Positions 23,501 through 35,562 of a stretch of DNA of 64,000 nt are shown piece after piece. Source of the stretch: Perca fluviatilis. Lineage: Eukaryota; Chordata; Actinopteri; Perciformes; Percidae. Below the pieces are notes generated by a model. The model saw only the letters and a program-made list of their open reading frames with translations. It ran no database searches and had not been told where the DNA came from. The DNA lies in NCBI RefSeq assembly GCF_010015445.1, contig NC_053126.1, positions 8,400,249-8,464,248 on the forward strand, given 5' to 3'. Numbering within the stretch: position 1 is the stretch's first letter; the number at the start of each line of letters is the position of its first letter. Made by a program: the position numbers and the translations under genes.

Positions 23501-26500
23501 TGACAGGATCAGGGCTGCTACTCTCAACCATCATAGGTGCGTTGGATGACGACTCATTCAAACAAATTGATGTTAACATGGTGAACTGCAGGTCTAACAT
23601 GTGTTTTACTCCATGCAGAGCCCGTGTCAAAACCAGTGTTGACCATGCTCCACGGCATGGGGGACGTCTCCGAGGGGAAGGACCTGACTCTCGTCTGCTC
23701 TGTTCAGAGAGGCACTCTTCCCATCACCTTCACCTGGTACCACACTGAGACGGAGGGCGCTCTCGCCACCCAGACCTCCATGAAACTGGAAGGATCCTAC
23801 AACATCAGCAATGTCAGAAGAGAGCACCGAGGGGGCTACTACTGTCTGAGCACCAACCAGGCCAACGAAACCAAACAGAGCCTCACTTTCATGATCGGAG
23901 GTGTGTTTTTATCTTCAGTAGATGATGGTCATGGGTGCGATTCTTGTGCGTCGATCTTTGTGAGGGCCAATTAGGGTTTTAGAGAGTTAGGATGTCTTTT
24001 GAGACCATCTGTGTGATAAAGTCTAAAAATATCTTTTGATTTGAGTTTGAAAATTTCCTCAGCTTTTTTGTAAACATGAAATATAATGGGTTTTGTGCTG
24101 TTGGAAATAAGTAAAAGTGCTACACCATAAGGGTACACAGATTGTTTTTTGACTCAGCATTTCTAAGACACACTAACAGACCAACTTTAAATAATTGAGC
24201 CAATGAGTTTGAAGTATAGACACTGTGGCAATTATTACATAAAGTTATTAATAAAATAATACATATTTAGAAAATGTAAAGTAAGTGCTGGTATTTGCAT
24301 TCATTCACATGGCATCCAGCCACCACTCTCATATCTATGAGGAGCGCAGGTGTGAACACTTGCATGATCAGGAAATGAAAGTATAATACATGTTTACCCA
24401 GAAGTGAAAGACACTACACTAAGCAGAAATTCTGTGTTTTTAAATCTAATTATAATATGATTCATACCCATCCATATATTTCATTCAAATGTATTCTGCA
24501 GTGAAGATGGCTGGCTGGAAGAAAGGTCTTATCGGTATTATTGTCTTCTTCATCCTGCTCATACTGGCAATGAGCCTCATTTTGGCCTTTAAAAGACGTC
24601 TCCTTTTATATAAGAGGAAAAGAACTGGCGAGCTGTCAGTGTAAGTAACATTGCTCATATTCGTATCTACCATCAGTGTTTTGGAGGTGAAGAATGTGAT
24701 TAACAAGAGTAGTTAGTAATGCAGTTTCCTGTTTTAAAAAGCTGATTGTGTTTGTGTCCACCTCTTCGTAGGAAGTCAGCCAGCACCAAAGTGGAGCGGC
24801 TAAGCCTCACCCAGGCCGAGGTCAATCAGGCTGCCAATGGTAAAGTCTTTCATGCTCACACAAATACTGAGCCGCAAACTGTACTTAAGAGCAAAATACG
24901 AAATTCATTTTAAAAATGTTTTCTTTGTTTACTGTTTTAGCATGAGAGTGTTGGTATATACTGTTTCAACAACCACCATTGTTGCTGCTTTTGTCTCTGT
25001 GTAGTCACTCCAGGCATGATAGGAAAGAGTGTTTGGAGTGAACATGCATCAGGCTCTGGTGAGTGTGTCGACAGTTTTTACTGTTTTTTAATGAATCCCA
25101 TGAAAAGAGCAAATCTAACAATGTGTTAGTCTGTCCTTCAACAATTTCTGGCATTCTTTGTCTATCTGTGATTCTCAGCCCTGAACCTGCTGGTTGCTAC
25201 TGAAGATGTAAATTAAAAATTAAAAAAAATAGTACATTGTTCCATTTAAAAAGTAAAAAGTGATTTCATGTAGCAGCTTGTCACTGTAGTTTTTAGCAAA
25301 AGGTACTCAAAGGGGAATAGATAATGTATTTGTTGGGGACTATTTTTCGGCTGTGGATTAATACACATTTGGTGCACTAGTGAGTATTTACAGCTGCAGG
25401 ACAATGTATGTGGGATTAACTCAAAGGAGCATGTCACTCAGTTCAGCAGTGTGGCTCATTGGTGTGCTTTTAATAGTGGACGACATTTAAGCTACTGTAT
25501 ATTTGACTTTGGCCAAGCAGACAAGAAAGACAAATATAGAGGGACATTCTAAAACGCTTAACATGAAAAAGCTTAACGTGGTTTAATGTACCTAAAAGAC
25601 GATCAATCATCACCAAATTTCTCTTGGCCATATCTTGTGATGAACACTTAAGCCTGTCAAAAAAACTAAACCGAAATCCAATGAATATAGAAGTTATCTC
25701 ACGTTGTTTTCTTCTTCATTGGCGCCTATGGCAAGGAAAAAGCTTAACGTGGTTTAATGTACCTAAACAACGATCAATCATCACCATCACGTTAAGCTTT
25801 TTCACATTAAGCGTTCATGACAAGATAAGGCCATGAGAAATTTGGTAATCACTGATCGTTGTTTAGGCACATTAAATGACGTTAAGCTTTTTAGAATGTC
25901 CCAAATATAGATTATCAAAAGTGTTATCCTTTAAATGTTACCTAATTTGCCCGATATACTCTTTGATTTAAATATTTTATAAAAATGCTATGAAGTTTAA
26001 CTACAGCTTGCTACTCATCATACTGCAGATTCTGAGGACCAAAATAGTGTGACCGCTCCAGAAAATCCGCCAGAAACTCAATACACTGAGGTGCAGACCA
26101 GAGAGGCAGATCCTAACAGAGGTGAGCCTGCCTCTGAATTTGAATATTATTAGTATAATCTTTCTGAATTTAAAAACACTGTCTGAAATACTTGTGTATT
26201 TTGTTGTTGACAGCACTGGTGAAAAAGGGCACGGACACGGTGTACAGCGAAGTGCGGAACTCCAAGCAAGGTATGACTAACATCCTGCTCTTCATTCATG
26301 TCCCGCTTACGTTGATGTGGTGAGAGAAATCAAGCTGCTTGCTGACTTTTAAAAAAGAAAAAGCGCCAGGAAACAGGATCAGCTCCAACTTTAAACATAT
26401 GTATTGTTATTGAAAGAATGTCCCATTAAAACAGAAGGCCCAGTCCCCAGGTGTCCACTTCCTGCTTTCGTCAAAGAGAGCTTCCTGTTCTAACAATCAG

Positions 26501-28381
26501 AGCCAAACAGTGTGTACATCCGTTAGCAGCACGCTCCATTGTTTCATACTCATGGGGGAAACTCGTCCATTGTTCAGTCATAGGCTCCTAATAACTCCTA
26601 ACGCTTTAAATGTCAGCTGTAGTGATACTATCAATGATGCACAGAAGTACAAGTAAACACAATAGGCATGCTTTTTGCTCTATGTGCTCTAAGAAGAGAC
26701 TTGCTTGTAGATAAAGACTGTGTATTAGCACATACATATTAGTGTAAATGTGTGCAACACGATAAGCTCCCAGTTTTCAGGGATGTGGGCGCTGTTCATG
26801 GGAGCGCTCCTGATGACTATACAAGCCCTCCTTCCTTTTGTTTCCTGAACTTGTCCTTTGGCTTTGTTTGTGCAGGTGTTCCAGAGCAGGCTGATGGTGT
26901 AAGTAGAAACACACCCACACACACGTACAGTGCATCCACACACTACAAAAAGGCAGACACACACTCATAAATCTGTGATGTCTTTGCTCAGAGAGACCTC
27001 TCACTGACGGACACAGTGCAATAAACGGAAACCCCGTGGAGTTTGTAGACAGGCAACTGAAAGTATCGTATTCCAAGTAAAACACTCGCTTCATTTTACT
27101 TTTGAAAATTTGTGATCATTTACAAATAATTATGTAGGTGTCCCACAAAGAACTATGCAATTTGGCACTAATTGTGTTCAATTGTTATACTCCAGTTTAT
27201 TAATTCCAGTTAATTAACCTTAGTAAACCTCAGTCAGTAGGTCAACTGAACATTCAGAAATGTGTCTACAGAAATTAATCTACAGGCAAACATACTATAC
27301 AGTTCAACATGTACGAATGATTCCTATGATAGAAAAATGATTATACATTTTGACTTGTGTTTTTTTACTTGCTTACTCAACTTACTAAGCAAAATAGAAT
27401 AATACAACTTTTTTCAAAACTGTCTTGTTTTAGCCATGCTAACAGCATTTCTCTAGGGATGGCAATGTTGATTGTTCCACCATGTTGGTCCAAATTGAAA
27501 TATTTCAACGAGTTTTCAATGGATTACCATTAAATTTTGTAAAGACATTAATGGTCCCAAGAGGTTGAAGCCCATTGACTTTGGGCATCCTCTGACTTTT
27601 TCTCTATAGTGCCACCATTGACATTTGTGTTTCCAGTGAAATTTTCTTTGAAACTATGGTTTGCCATTAAATTTGGCACACACATTAATGTCCACCTCAG
27701 GATAAATTGTGAAAACTTTGGTGATACCTTAACTGTTCATTTTCTCATCAGGTCAAAATTTCAAATTTCTGCCCAATACTTGGTTGGTTTGTGACTAAGT
27801 AAACCTATGTCATTTTTTTATTTTGGGGGGCATTTCTGCCTTTATTAGACTGGAAAGCTGAGATATGAAAGGGGAGAGAGAGGGGGGAAGTAAAATAAAG
27901 TCTTACCCAACACTATGAGCTATATATTTTGCTTTGACCTTAAAATATCAGTGCAAGACAGATCTGAAACTGTAACTGTTCTTGTTTATCTGCATATTCT
28001 CACTACTCTGTTCATTTCTGCTTAAAACGAATGAGTTGACATACAATGTACAAATACATACATTACAGGCAGTCGGTCTGCCATGCCGATCGATATAGTC
28101 CTGAATGTCATGCAGTAATCTTTCAGACGGTATCAGTTTTATAGTTAGTGATCCAGCCCCTATTGTTTCTTCACATAAACCTCATATTTCATGGTTTTGT
28201 CACTTCTCAGCAGGGGTCAGTGGAGTATGCACAGCTGAATCATGATTCAGATCACCACAGTGACCACGGTAACCATGCTGACCACAGCGTCCAGGATGAC
28301 TACATAGATGACATTGACGATGTTCACATCAACACTGCAGACCAGGGGGAATGCAAACATGACCCAATGCCCGACTGTTAA
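18733..28381 (+). CDS. pecam1: PECAM1 (CD31)-like adhesion and inhibitory receptor, 16 exons
   Basis: This is a type I membrane protein of endothelium and blood cells that binds itself between cells and recruits SH2 phosphatases. Joined CDS: 18733-18790, 18906-18929, 20559-20852, 22049-22345, 22438-22698, 22812-23087, 23246-23536, 23619-23900, 24502-24640, 24772-24839, 25005-25058, 26029-26121, 26214-26270, 26876-26898, 28211-28381; about 795 residues (human 738). Exons 1-2 encode the signal peptide (MDSRPPNLPLLLLTCLL). Six Ig domains, one per exon and all phase 1-1, cover about residues 28-594, each with a Cys pair. The fourth begins ELFSKP, as in mammals. The membrane exon reads WKKGLIGIIVFFILLILAM (about 600-625). 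The tail has TQYTEV, DTVYSEV and VEYAQL. Intron 5 uses a GC donor. Exon 15 (26992) is an alternative. The identity is strongly supported by order, phases and tail motifs. Confidence 0.93.
19349..19942. mobile_element. TA-type fold-back MITE in pecam1 intron 2
   Basis: The ends are AAGGAATAATTCAAC and GTTGAACTACTT flanked by TA. The subterminal inverted words CCGAGAGTTAGAT...ACCACTCTCATG recur inverted near 19860-19910. It contains a (GCTTA) pentamer run at about 19456-19486 and an inverted partner GCTAAGCTAAGC near 19792. It is a nonautonomous element with no coding capacity. Confidence 0.7.
20449..20542. repeat. TG microsatellite (47 units) at the pecam1 Ig1 acceptor
   Basis: There are 94 bp of uninterrupted TG ending only 16 bases before the first base of pecam1 exon 3 (20559). 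The usual pyrimidine tract is missing, so the TG run itself occupies the polypyrimidine and branch-point zone. Confidence 0.95.
21051..21462. mobile_element. hAT-type MITE in pecam1 intron 3
   Basis: The ends are TAGAGATGTTCCGATACC and GGTATCGGGCCATCTCTA. GACAAAAC is repeated on both sides (21043-21050 and 21463-21470), an exact 8-bp duplication. The interior has many GGTATCGG words. It is 412 bp and noncoding. Confidence 0.85.
22699..22811 (+). other. pecam1: GC-AG intron between pecam1 Ig3 and Ig4 exons
   Basis: The exon ends AAAG and the intron begins GCAAGC, with the acceptor CCACAG at 22806-22811. The phase (1) and protein continuity (KVKG then ELFSKP) need this junction. No GT nearby preserves both. 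Confidence 0.8.
25541..25902. mobile_element. MITE with 9-bp TSD in pecam1 intron 11
   Basis: The ends are GGGACATTCTA and TAGAATGTCCC. AAATATAGA flanks both (25532-25540 and 25903-25911). Inside, the word AAGCTTAACGTGGTTTAATG occurs twice in direct orientation and again, degenerate, inverted. It is 362 bp. The 9-bp duplication fits MULE-like transposition; the superfamily is unproven. Confidence 0.75.
26992..27077 (+). other. pecam1: Alternative pecam1 tail exon with two usable frames
   Basis: The acceptor TTTGCTCAG precedes 26992. Joined to exon 14 (phase 0) it reads RDLSLTDTVQ and stops at 27022-27024. Joined directly to exon 13 (phase 1), skipping exon 14, it stays open as RPLTDGHSAINGNPVEFVD and onward to a weaker donor (CAA then GTAAAA) at 27078. 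It then leaves in phase 0, which matches the last exon. This resembles the alternative cytoplasmic exons of mammalian PECAM1. Use of either form is inferred, not shown. Confidence 0.5.
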
Positions 28382-28556
28382 CTGACCAAGAAGAATATTT
28401 ATTCCCTTATTTATCCGGCTCGTTAATGCAGCTGGAATGTTTTGCTCTAAAAGACCTTAAACCGCTCTAAGCATTCATGTACTTTTTGTATTTTTGTAAC
28501 ACTTTGCAAGGAACATCCCACGTTGTAAATTCACTTGCTTTGTCGTTTGAAGGGCG

Positions 28557-28562
28557 AATAAA
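28557..28562 (+). terminator. pecam1: pecam1 polyadenylation signal
   Basis: AATAAA lies 176 bases after the stop codon and is followed by a TG/T-rich region (GTGTTTGTTAAG). It is the first canonical signal after the CDS. Confidence 0.7.
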
Positions 28563-28599
28563 ATGTGTTTGTTAAGTGAAATGTTTCTTCTTTCTTCTC

Positions 28600-29640
28600 T
28601 GGTAGTTATTCTTGCCAAGACACAGAAAGAGGATGTGTGTTGTGTCCGCAAAGGAAAAGACATTCAAGTCTATATCCTTCCACTGGTGGCAGTGGTGACA
28701 GAATCTGAAAAGAAAGACAGGTCTTTGAAGTGAGCAGAGTAGTGATACTACTACCTCTTCAGTGACAGAGGCTGGGACTGCATTCATCAGCTGTGTGAGA
28801 AGCAGTGCTTTCTGTTTAAACCACCAGAGGACCGACTTCAGGCAGCGCTGCATGGAAACTCAGTGCCATCTGGCTGTGATCTCTCTCACTGCGAGGAGGG
28901 CTTTCACTGTGTTGTCATAGCATCAGTTTCATCACATATATCAGTTTCATTTTCCATTATCTAAGCTTTAATTGAATGCTATAACATGAACTTATACAAG
29001 GTCTCCACCAGATATACACCAGGTATTTTTAAAAGGAAATTAAAGAACTATCTTTTCACGTAATCTGGTTTTTAATTTAGAGTAATGAGAGTAATCAGGA
29101 GTTCCCTTCTCACACATGTAGCACACAACAGTCCATATCAGACGCATTCTCACTTACTGGAAATACCATGTGGTTTAGGTGAGGACTATCACAAGATGGT
29201 CATTTAGAAGGATTTCACAGTAAATCATTGTTATGTACTCTGAAAATTCTCTGACCTTTTTCAAAGACCTGTGGATGTCAAAAGTGACATACTGACATTT
29301 TGCACGTACAAGGTCTTTACCTGTCAGCAGGTAGCAACTGGGGCTAGTAGAGCAAATGACAAAGGTGCTGCACTGGACCTGAATAGGAGGGCATTCTTTG
29401 GGTTCACTCAGTTCACGCCAACTGCTGTCAACAGTCTGGATTATGAGGATCTACGTTTTGACAAGAAGCTGTTAGGAACACTGCACAGCAGATCAAATCC
29501 ACGTGGGAGTCTGTAACACCTGACACCAGCGCTAACACCGACAGCCTGCCACCGACTCACACGCTTTAGACTCCATTCTTAGCACAGATGAACGTATACA
29601 CTCTTTATCTTCATTATCTGCCTGCCTGGAGTTTGTTCAT
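28600..29640. other. Intergenic stretch, no gene seen
   Basis: About 29095-29150 (CACACATGTAGCACACAACAG and the following bases) is repeated in diverged form at about 46995-47045, so it is part of a dispersed repeat. An 81-codon open frame at 29271-29516 has no recognisable family. Confidence 0.4.
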
Positions 29641-30070
<430 letters not shown>

Positions 30071-30074
30071 TCCA

Positions 30075-32150
30075 GTTGACAGAGCTGTCTGATCTCTCCA
30101 ACTCGGAGTTCTGTTCACCGCTGCAGTTGTGCTAAGTCACTTCACGAATGTGGCACCAGGGTGTGGTACAATATTATCAGAGGTTTGCACCATTCCCTCA
30201 GGCGCCCCCCCAAAAAAGCTCTCACATGCAGAATGATACGTGTGCTTCTTGGCCTCTGTGGGCTTCTTCTATCTATGAATGGATACAGCTTCAGCTCTGA
30301 GGTGCCAAAATGAAAACTCACCCCTGCTCTGAGGACGGGACCGCATCTCAGTCAACTCATGGTTAATTAATCACATTACTTAACCAGGAGGCCAGCCTTG
30401 ACAGGAAGGGAACAGCACATTCTGAGCACCAGAGATCCAGCAGAAAGGAACTGATACTGTGTAACATAAGTAACTTACATTATCAGAGTTTTTAAAAATA
30501 GTTGGAGTTGGATAATAACACAGTGGGCAGAGAAAAACCTAGCCTGAACTTGCTATAGTTTTATTTCTGGATGCATTTGACCAAAAGACAAAACCACAAA
30601 GTCATATAACACCCGTTTTAACCAGAATGTTTTAAAACTGTGTGTGAGACTGCCAGGGAAGTAGAGAGTGCTTTGAGTGGATTCTCGTTTCAGACACCGA
30701 ACACTTTGCCCAAGGATGGTGCTGTTCTGCCTTTAGATCATAACTGTCTGTCAGGGGGGGGAAGATGGGGGATTTACTACTGTTCCCAAAGCTACGATGT
30801 GTGAGGTCATGTACAGACCTTTAGGGTTCCTATTACAAGGAGGCACCCACCCCCAGGGAAATACTGTAACGATCATTGCCAAATGTGTGGTGACTGAGGA
30901 AAGGGGCTCGGTTCTGTACATACATATGGTAAGAGTGATCGCTCTGACAGGCCTAGCAGAGTCCTCCGTCCCCGCTTTATTACCTCACGTCCGCTGTTCG
31001 TGTCTCCGCCACGTAACCTGATCCAGCTCCTCCTGTATCTGGAGCACGACTCCTGCCATTGGCTGCTGTGCTAAAATTAGCAATATTGACCCCTGTGAAA
31101 TGCGTTCTGGTAAAATCTTGTCTTTGACTTGGCCTTATGGGGCCAGTGCTGTTTGTGGTCTTCAGATGCAGCAGTGAGGTCATTGTGTCCACCTCATCTG
31201 TCTTGCTCCTGCAAATGAACTTTTATATTAGAGAGATGTTCTTAGCCATCCTGTAACTGACATACATTTTATATATTTTACATAATCATTCTATATATTT
31301 CTTTCATACACTATATTGTTCACATATGCTATACTACTACTCTTGTAATCAAGGTGCAGTTGCAGTAGTTGTAATAGCAGCAGTATATTCCACATCACTG
31401 TATGTAGGGCTGTGTTCATGAAGAATATTGACTTTACAGGACAGTTTGTGATGGCACCACATAGATTTAAAGCAAAGACATAAAAATCTATCTCTATCTG
31501 CATCAAGTGATTTGTCGCCCCTTGTAACTCAACTCAAGTTGTGCACTTCTGAATTCCATCATTTCCTAATAACTGTAAAGACAGAAAATAACAAATGATG
31601 AAGACAAACGAGTTAAGAAGTGTTGAATTCAATGTTTCATTATAGACATTTTAAAATCATATTTAATAATAGTATGATGGGTATATTTGAGGAAAATAAT
31701 AAAAATGTGAGGATTTTCACAATGTGCTAGAGAATATTTGCTTTAAACTGTGAACTGCTCGATACATTATGCAAACTATGCCCTCAAGTCAATGTCAAGC
31801 CTTGCAGCTAACTTGCAATAAAAATTAATTGGGAGTCCATGGAGTCATTTATCAAAAGGATGGCATTTCATGTCTCATTTGTTTTCCTACATACCACTAC
31901 AGGAGGCTCATTAAAGAGTCGTGCTGGGACGTTAGGAATGAGTGCCTGCAATAGTGCGCTGTGTAGGTTTGTGTCTGTCTAAAACCTATTAAATAGATAT
32001 TACTGAAGAACAGTAATTATTTATGCAAGTTATAGGTGTTTATATAATAAATTTGACACAGCAGTTTTCCTGGTGGGAAAATGGTGGAAGTAAAAATCAA
32101 ATAAGTAAAGCCTTGAACCTGGCATAACTTCGGGTGTATCTTCACTTTAT
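30075..32150. other. Intergenic stretch, no gene seen
   Basis: There is no recognisable exon, RNA gene or element. Short open frames on both strands lack family resemblance. Confidence 0.4.
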
Positions 32151-32159
32151 ACTATAATG

Positions 32160-32865
32160 TATAATAATAATAATAATTATTATTATTATTATTATAATTA
32201 TTATTATTATTTATTTATAAAGCGCCTTTCATGAAACCCAAGGACACTTTACAGAATTACTGTTGCTAAGCTAAAGGAGGTTGTAAGCTGTAGTAAACAG
32301 GTGGTGTTTCAGGAGTTTTTAAAAAAATCTCCAGGGATGTAGCATTTCGGATATCTGCAGGGAGGGTGTTCCAGAGGGACGGTACTGAAGGTACAGAGTC
32401 TGTTGTGGGGAATGGAGAGCAGGCCAGCGTCTGAGGACCGCAGGTTTCGGGGTGGAGTGTATGGCTGGAGGAGGTCGGAGAGGTACTGTGGGGTCAGGGG
32501 CATGGAGGGATTTGTAGGTAAGAAGGAGGATTTTATATGTGATGCGGGACTTAATTGGGAGCCAGTGAAGGTGGATGAAGGTTGGGGTGATGTGCTGCCT
32601 GGTCTTGGTGTGGGTGAGGACCCTGATGGTAGAGTTTTGGACATACTGGAGCCTGTCTTGCTGGGGAGCCCCAGACAGGACTCCATTGCAATAGTCCAAA
32701 CAGGAGGTTATGAAAGCATGAAAGAGGGTTTCTGCCACAGAGTCAGAGAGTGATGGCTGGAGTCTGGAGATGTTTTTGAGATGAAAAAAGGCTGATTTGG
32801 TGATGGATTTGATGTGACTATGGAAAGAGAGGGTGGAGTCCAGGATTACACTGAGGTGATAAGTA
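32160..32865 (-). mobile_element. L2-like LINE, 3' fragment
   Basis: On the minus strand the sequence reads LSVILDSTLSFHSHIKS, AFFHLKNISRLQPSLS, then SCLDYCNGVLSGAP, ITPTFIHLHWLPIKSR and YKILLLTYKSLH. These are conserved words of the L2-type reverse transcriptase C-terminus (LDYCN.LL.G.P; LHWLP...R..YK...). It ends in AAAGGCGCTTTATAAATAAA-type 3' sequence and an ATT/AAT microsatellite (32160-32215), which probably grew from the LINE tail. A 139-codon frame is intact, but the 5' part is missing. Confidence 0.85.
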
Positions 32866-32869
32866 AACT

Positions 32870-35560
32870 ATTACTCTAATCTGCAATATAACAGTGCATA
32901 CAGTATATTTTGTATTCTTGTCATTGAAAAGCAGCCACATGTCACTGTGCTGTATCAAGGCTGCAGGCTAAAGGCAGCTCAGGCATGTCTTTGTGTGAAA
33001 GAGTGATACTCCGTTGTCCTGCTTAGTAAAGGTTGGATTTAGTAAGTACACCTGCTCGATGTCCTCCATATTTAATTGCATAAGCTCTTCACAGATCCAT
33101 CCAGGACATTCATTCATCATAACCTTGTGCAGCCTGCTCAGAGCACACAGCGGCAGCGAAGGTTCACGTCCTCTTCTTCACCAAACACACACACACACAC
33201 ATTGTGCAATCGAGCATCAACACATTAGGCACACATATGCAGAAACTTCAGCCCCTGAACTCCTTTTCCATGGATGCAGGCTTCAGCTAAGGTAACCCTA
33301 TCCTCACACAAACAGTCTGCCAGCCTCGGTGCTACACCCACTCCCCTCCGTGCTAAGTCTGAGCCCTCTCGAAATCACTGTGTCCCGGACAGCTGCTGCG
33401 CCTGTTTACTGCCTCTACCTCTTTGCAGGGTAGCGTTCTCCATGCTTGGTCAATGTCAGCAGTAGCGCCTCTCAATGGGATAGCTTTTTCCCCCTTGTCC
33501 GCTGGATAGCTTACAAATAACTATTCTAAACAGTCTATAAAATGTTTAACCTTCTCAATTGACTATTTATACATAGCTGTACTGGAAGTCTTTTAACAGT
33601 AATTCTGGTTCATATGGGTCACTGGAAAATATTAGACTGTAAAGTGTTTATGAGGACATATGTACAGTGGCATGGGTTCTAATGCTCTGCCCTTTCTTAT
33701 GCCAACTTTTAGACATGGCCCAAGCAGTTATATTTCTCTTCGAACAAAAAACACATTTACACTCCCAGTGGTCTGCACCTGTTTAGGTTTAGGTCTACAT
33801 GATTGCTTTGATATTATTCATGTTTAAATAAAACTATGTTAATGCCTACATTTTACCTGAAACCCAGATGAATTGAACAGAGGTATCATGTTTTATTTGA
33901 GCTCATGTACATAAGTTTGTAGAACGGAATACACACTATCATTTCTAGCTGCTCTCTAATGGGACTACAAATTAACTCTCCACAGGAAGAGAAACATGAT
34001 AATATGTTGCTGTTCTGAATAAAACTGACTACAAGCTCTAATGGGACTATAGGCTTAAAAGGCCAGAAAAGGTTCGAACATGTATATTATTTGAATAGCA
34101 TGGTGTTAAAAAAGCATATTCATTCAGTTTGTAGTAATGAGTATGGACCAATTCCCATGGAAACTATTCGCTCGTGATGGCAACTTTAGAGTCCAGAGGC
34201 ATGGGAACCACGAGGGCCATGCCATGTATTTTAGGACCAGATGGCAGTTGCGCTCTTTTACAACAGCAAATGGCTCAATTTACTTTTGGTTGGCTTGCGT
34301 AATGTGCTCACTTGGCTCTGTGTCGGGGACTCATCCTTTTTATGAATTCACCTCACGCCAACTGATCTTGTAGTCTACATGCACACGAGGATCCACTGAG
34401 ACCTTAATAAAAAAGCAGTTGTGCTGTAGCTGCTGTTTCATTTAAAAGACAAAGCAAATATTAGAGAAAAAATGTGTTTACTTTGCTTAAATACACTAAC
34501 TTGAAAGTGGCTTTTCCCTAGTGTCCATCTGAATCAGAATCAGAAATGGTTTTATTGCCAAGTAAGTTTTTTACGCATACAAGGAATTGTCTTGGTGTTG
34601 TTGGTGCATGTTACACATTCTCTAAATATAAGAAGGATCAGAAGAATATAAACAATATAAGTATATATATATATACACACAGTATGTAATAACAAAAAAA
34701 ATTAAAATAAGTTATAAATAAAATAAAATAAGTTATGTTAATAGTTTTCCACCCTGGCCACATTAAAAAGAAATGCTTCTTTATGCAAAGCATTATTGAT
34801 GTCACTTTAAATCAACTGCAGTGATACAACTTCTGTAGCCATTACCTACTGCATATCCCTAATGTTTTAATTTAGTTGCTGTTGTATCAGTTAATGGAAG
34901 TAAAGCTATAGAAGTTACCTGGATGTTACCTCTGCTGAGTATGCTGACTTCTCTATTTATACTAAATGATAGGAAAATGCCATTAAGGATGTGATGCACC
35001 AGCTGCATCTAATATACATATAATATTGATTTCCCTTTTGTCCATGAGGGCTGGGAAGTTGAATTAGCAGTAGACAGATACAAGATATTCTACTACAAAT
35101 CCGATTATTGTGATGCCTATCAAATACCTATTCTAGGTTTTAAATGTTGAGACTGAATATCAGGGTTTAAATTTCCCCAAGATGTAAGCATCTCAGCAGC
35201 TGCAGGCATGGTTTCCCTCTTTCTCGCTGAACAACAGACTCGTTCCTGATTTAGATTCCAACTTCTTTTTTCTCAGCCCACTGCTCGCGCCATACCCAGA
35301 TCCTTTTTAGCCTGAGTGAGAACCTCCCGTTGGGCCTTAAGAGGTCCAGACAGAGACAAATCTTTACACTGTTTACCATCTAGTGATCCAGGTGTGTTTA
35401 TACGTACGCTGCCTGTTGAGAAATGTACCACTACTGCTGTTGTCACTGTAGAAGAAAATAGTTTTAGTCTCATTTTATCCTGATATTATCTTTCCTGTTC
35501 ACTGATTAAGTTCCTATTATTTTCTCTGATCAACAAACTTTTAGTGTCTCCGGGGTTTAT
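32870..35560. other. Intergenic stretch, no gene seen
   Basis: A LINE-tail-like repeat (GAATCAGAATCAGAAATGG, TTTTATTGCCAAGTAAG) begins near 34528. Otherwise the stretch is AT-rich, with no recognised exon. Confidence 0.4.
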
Positions 35561-35562
35561 TA

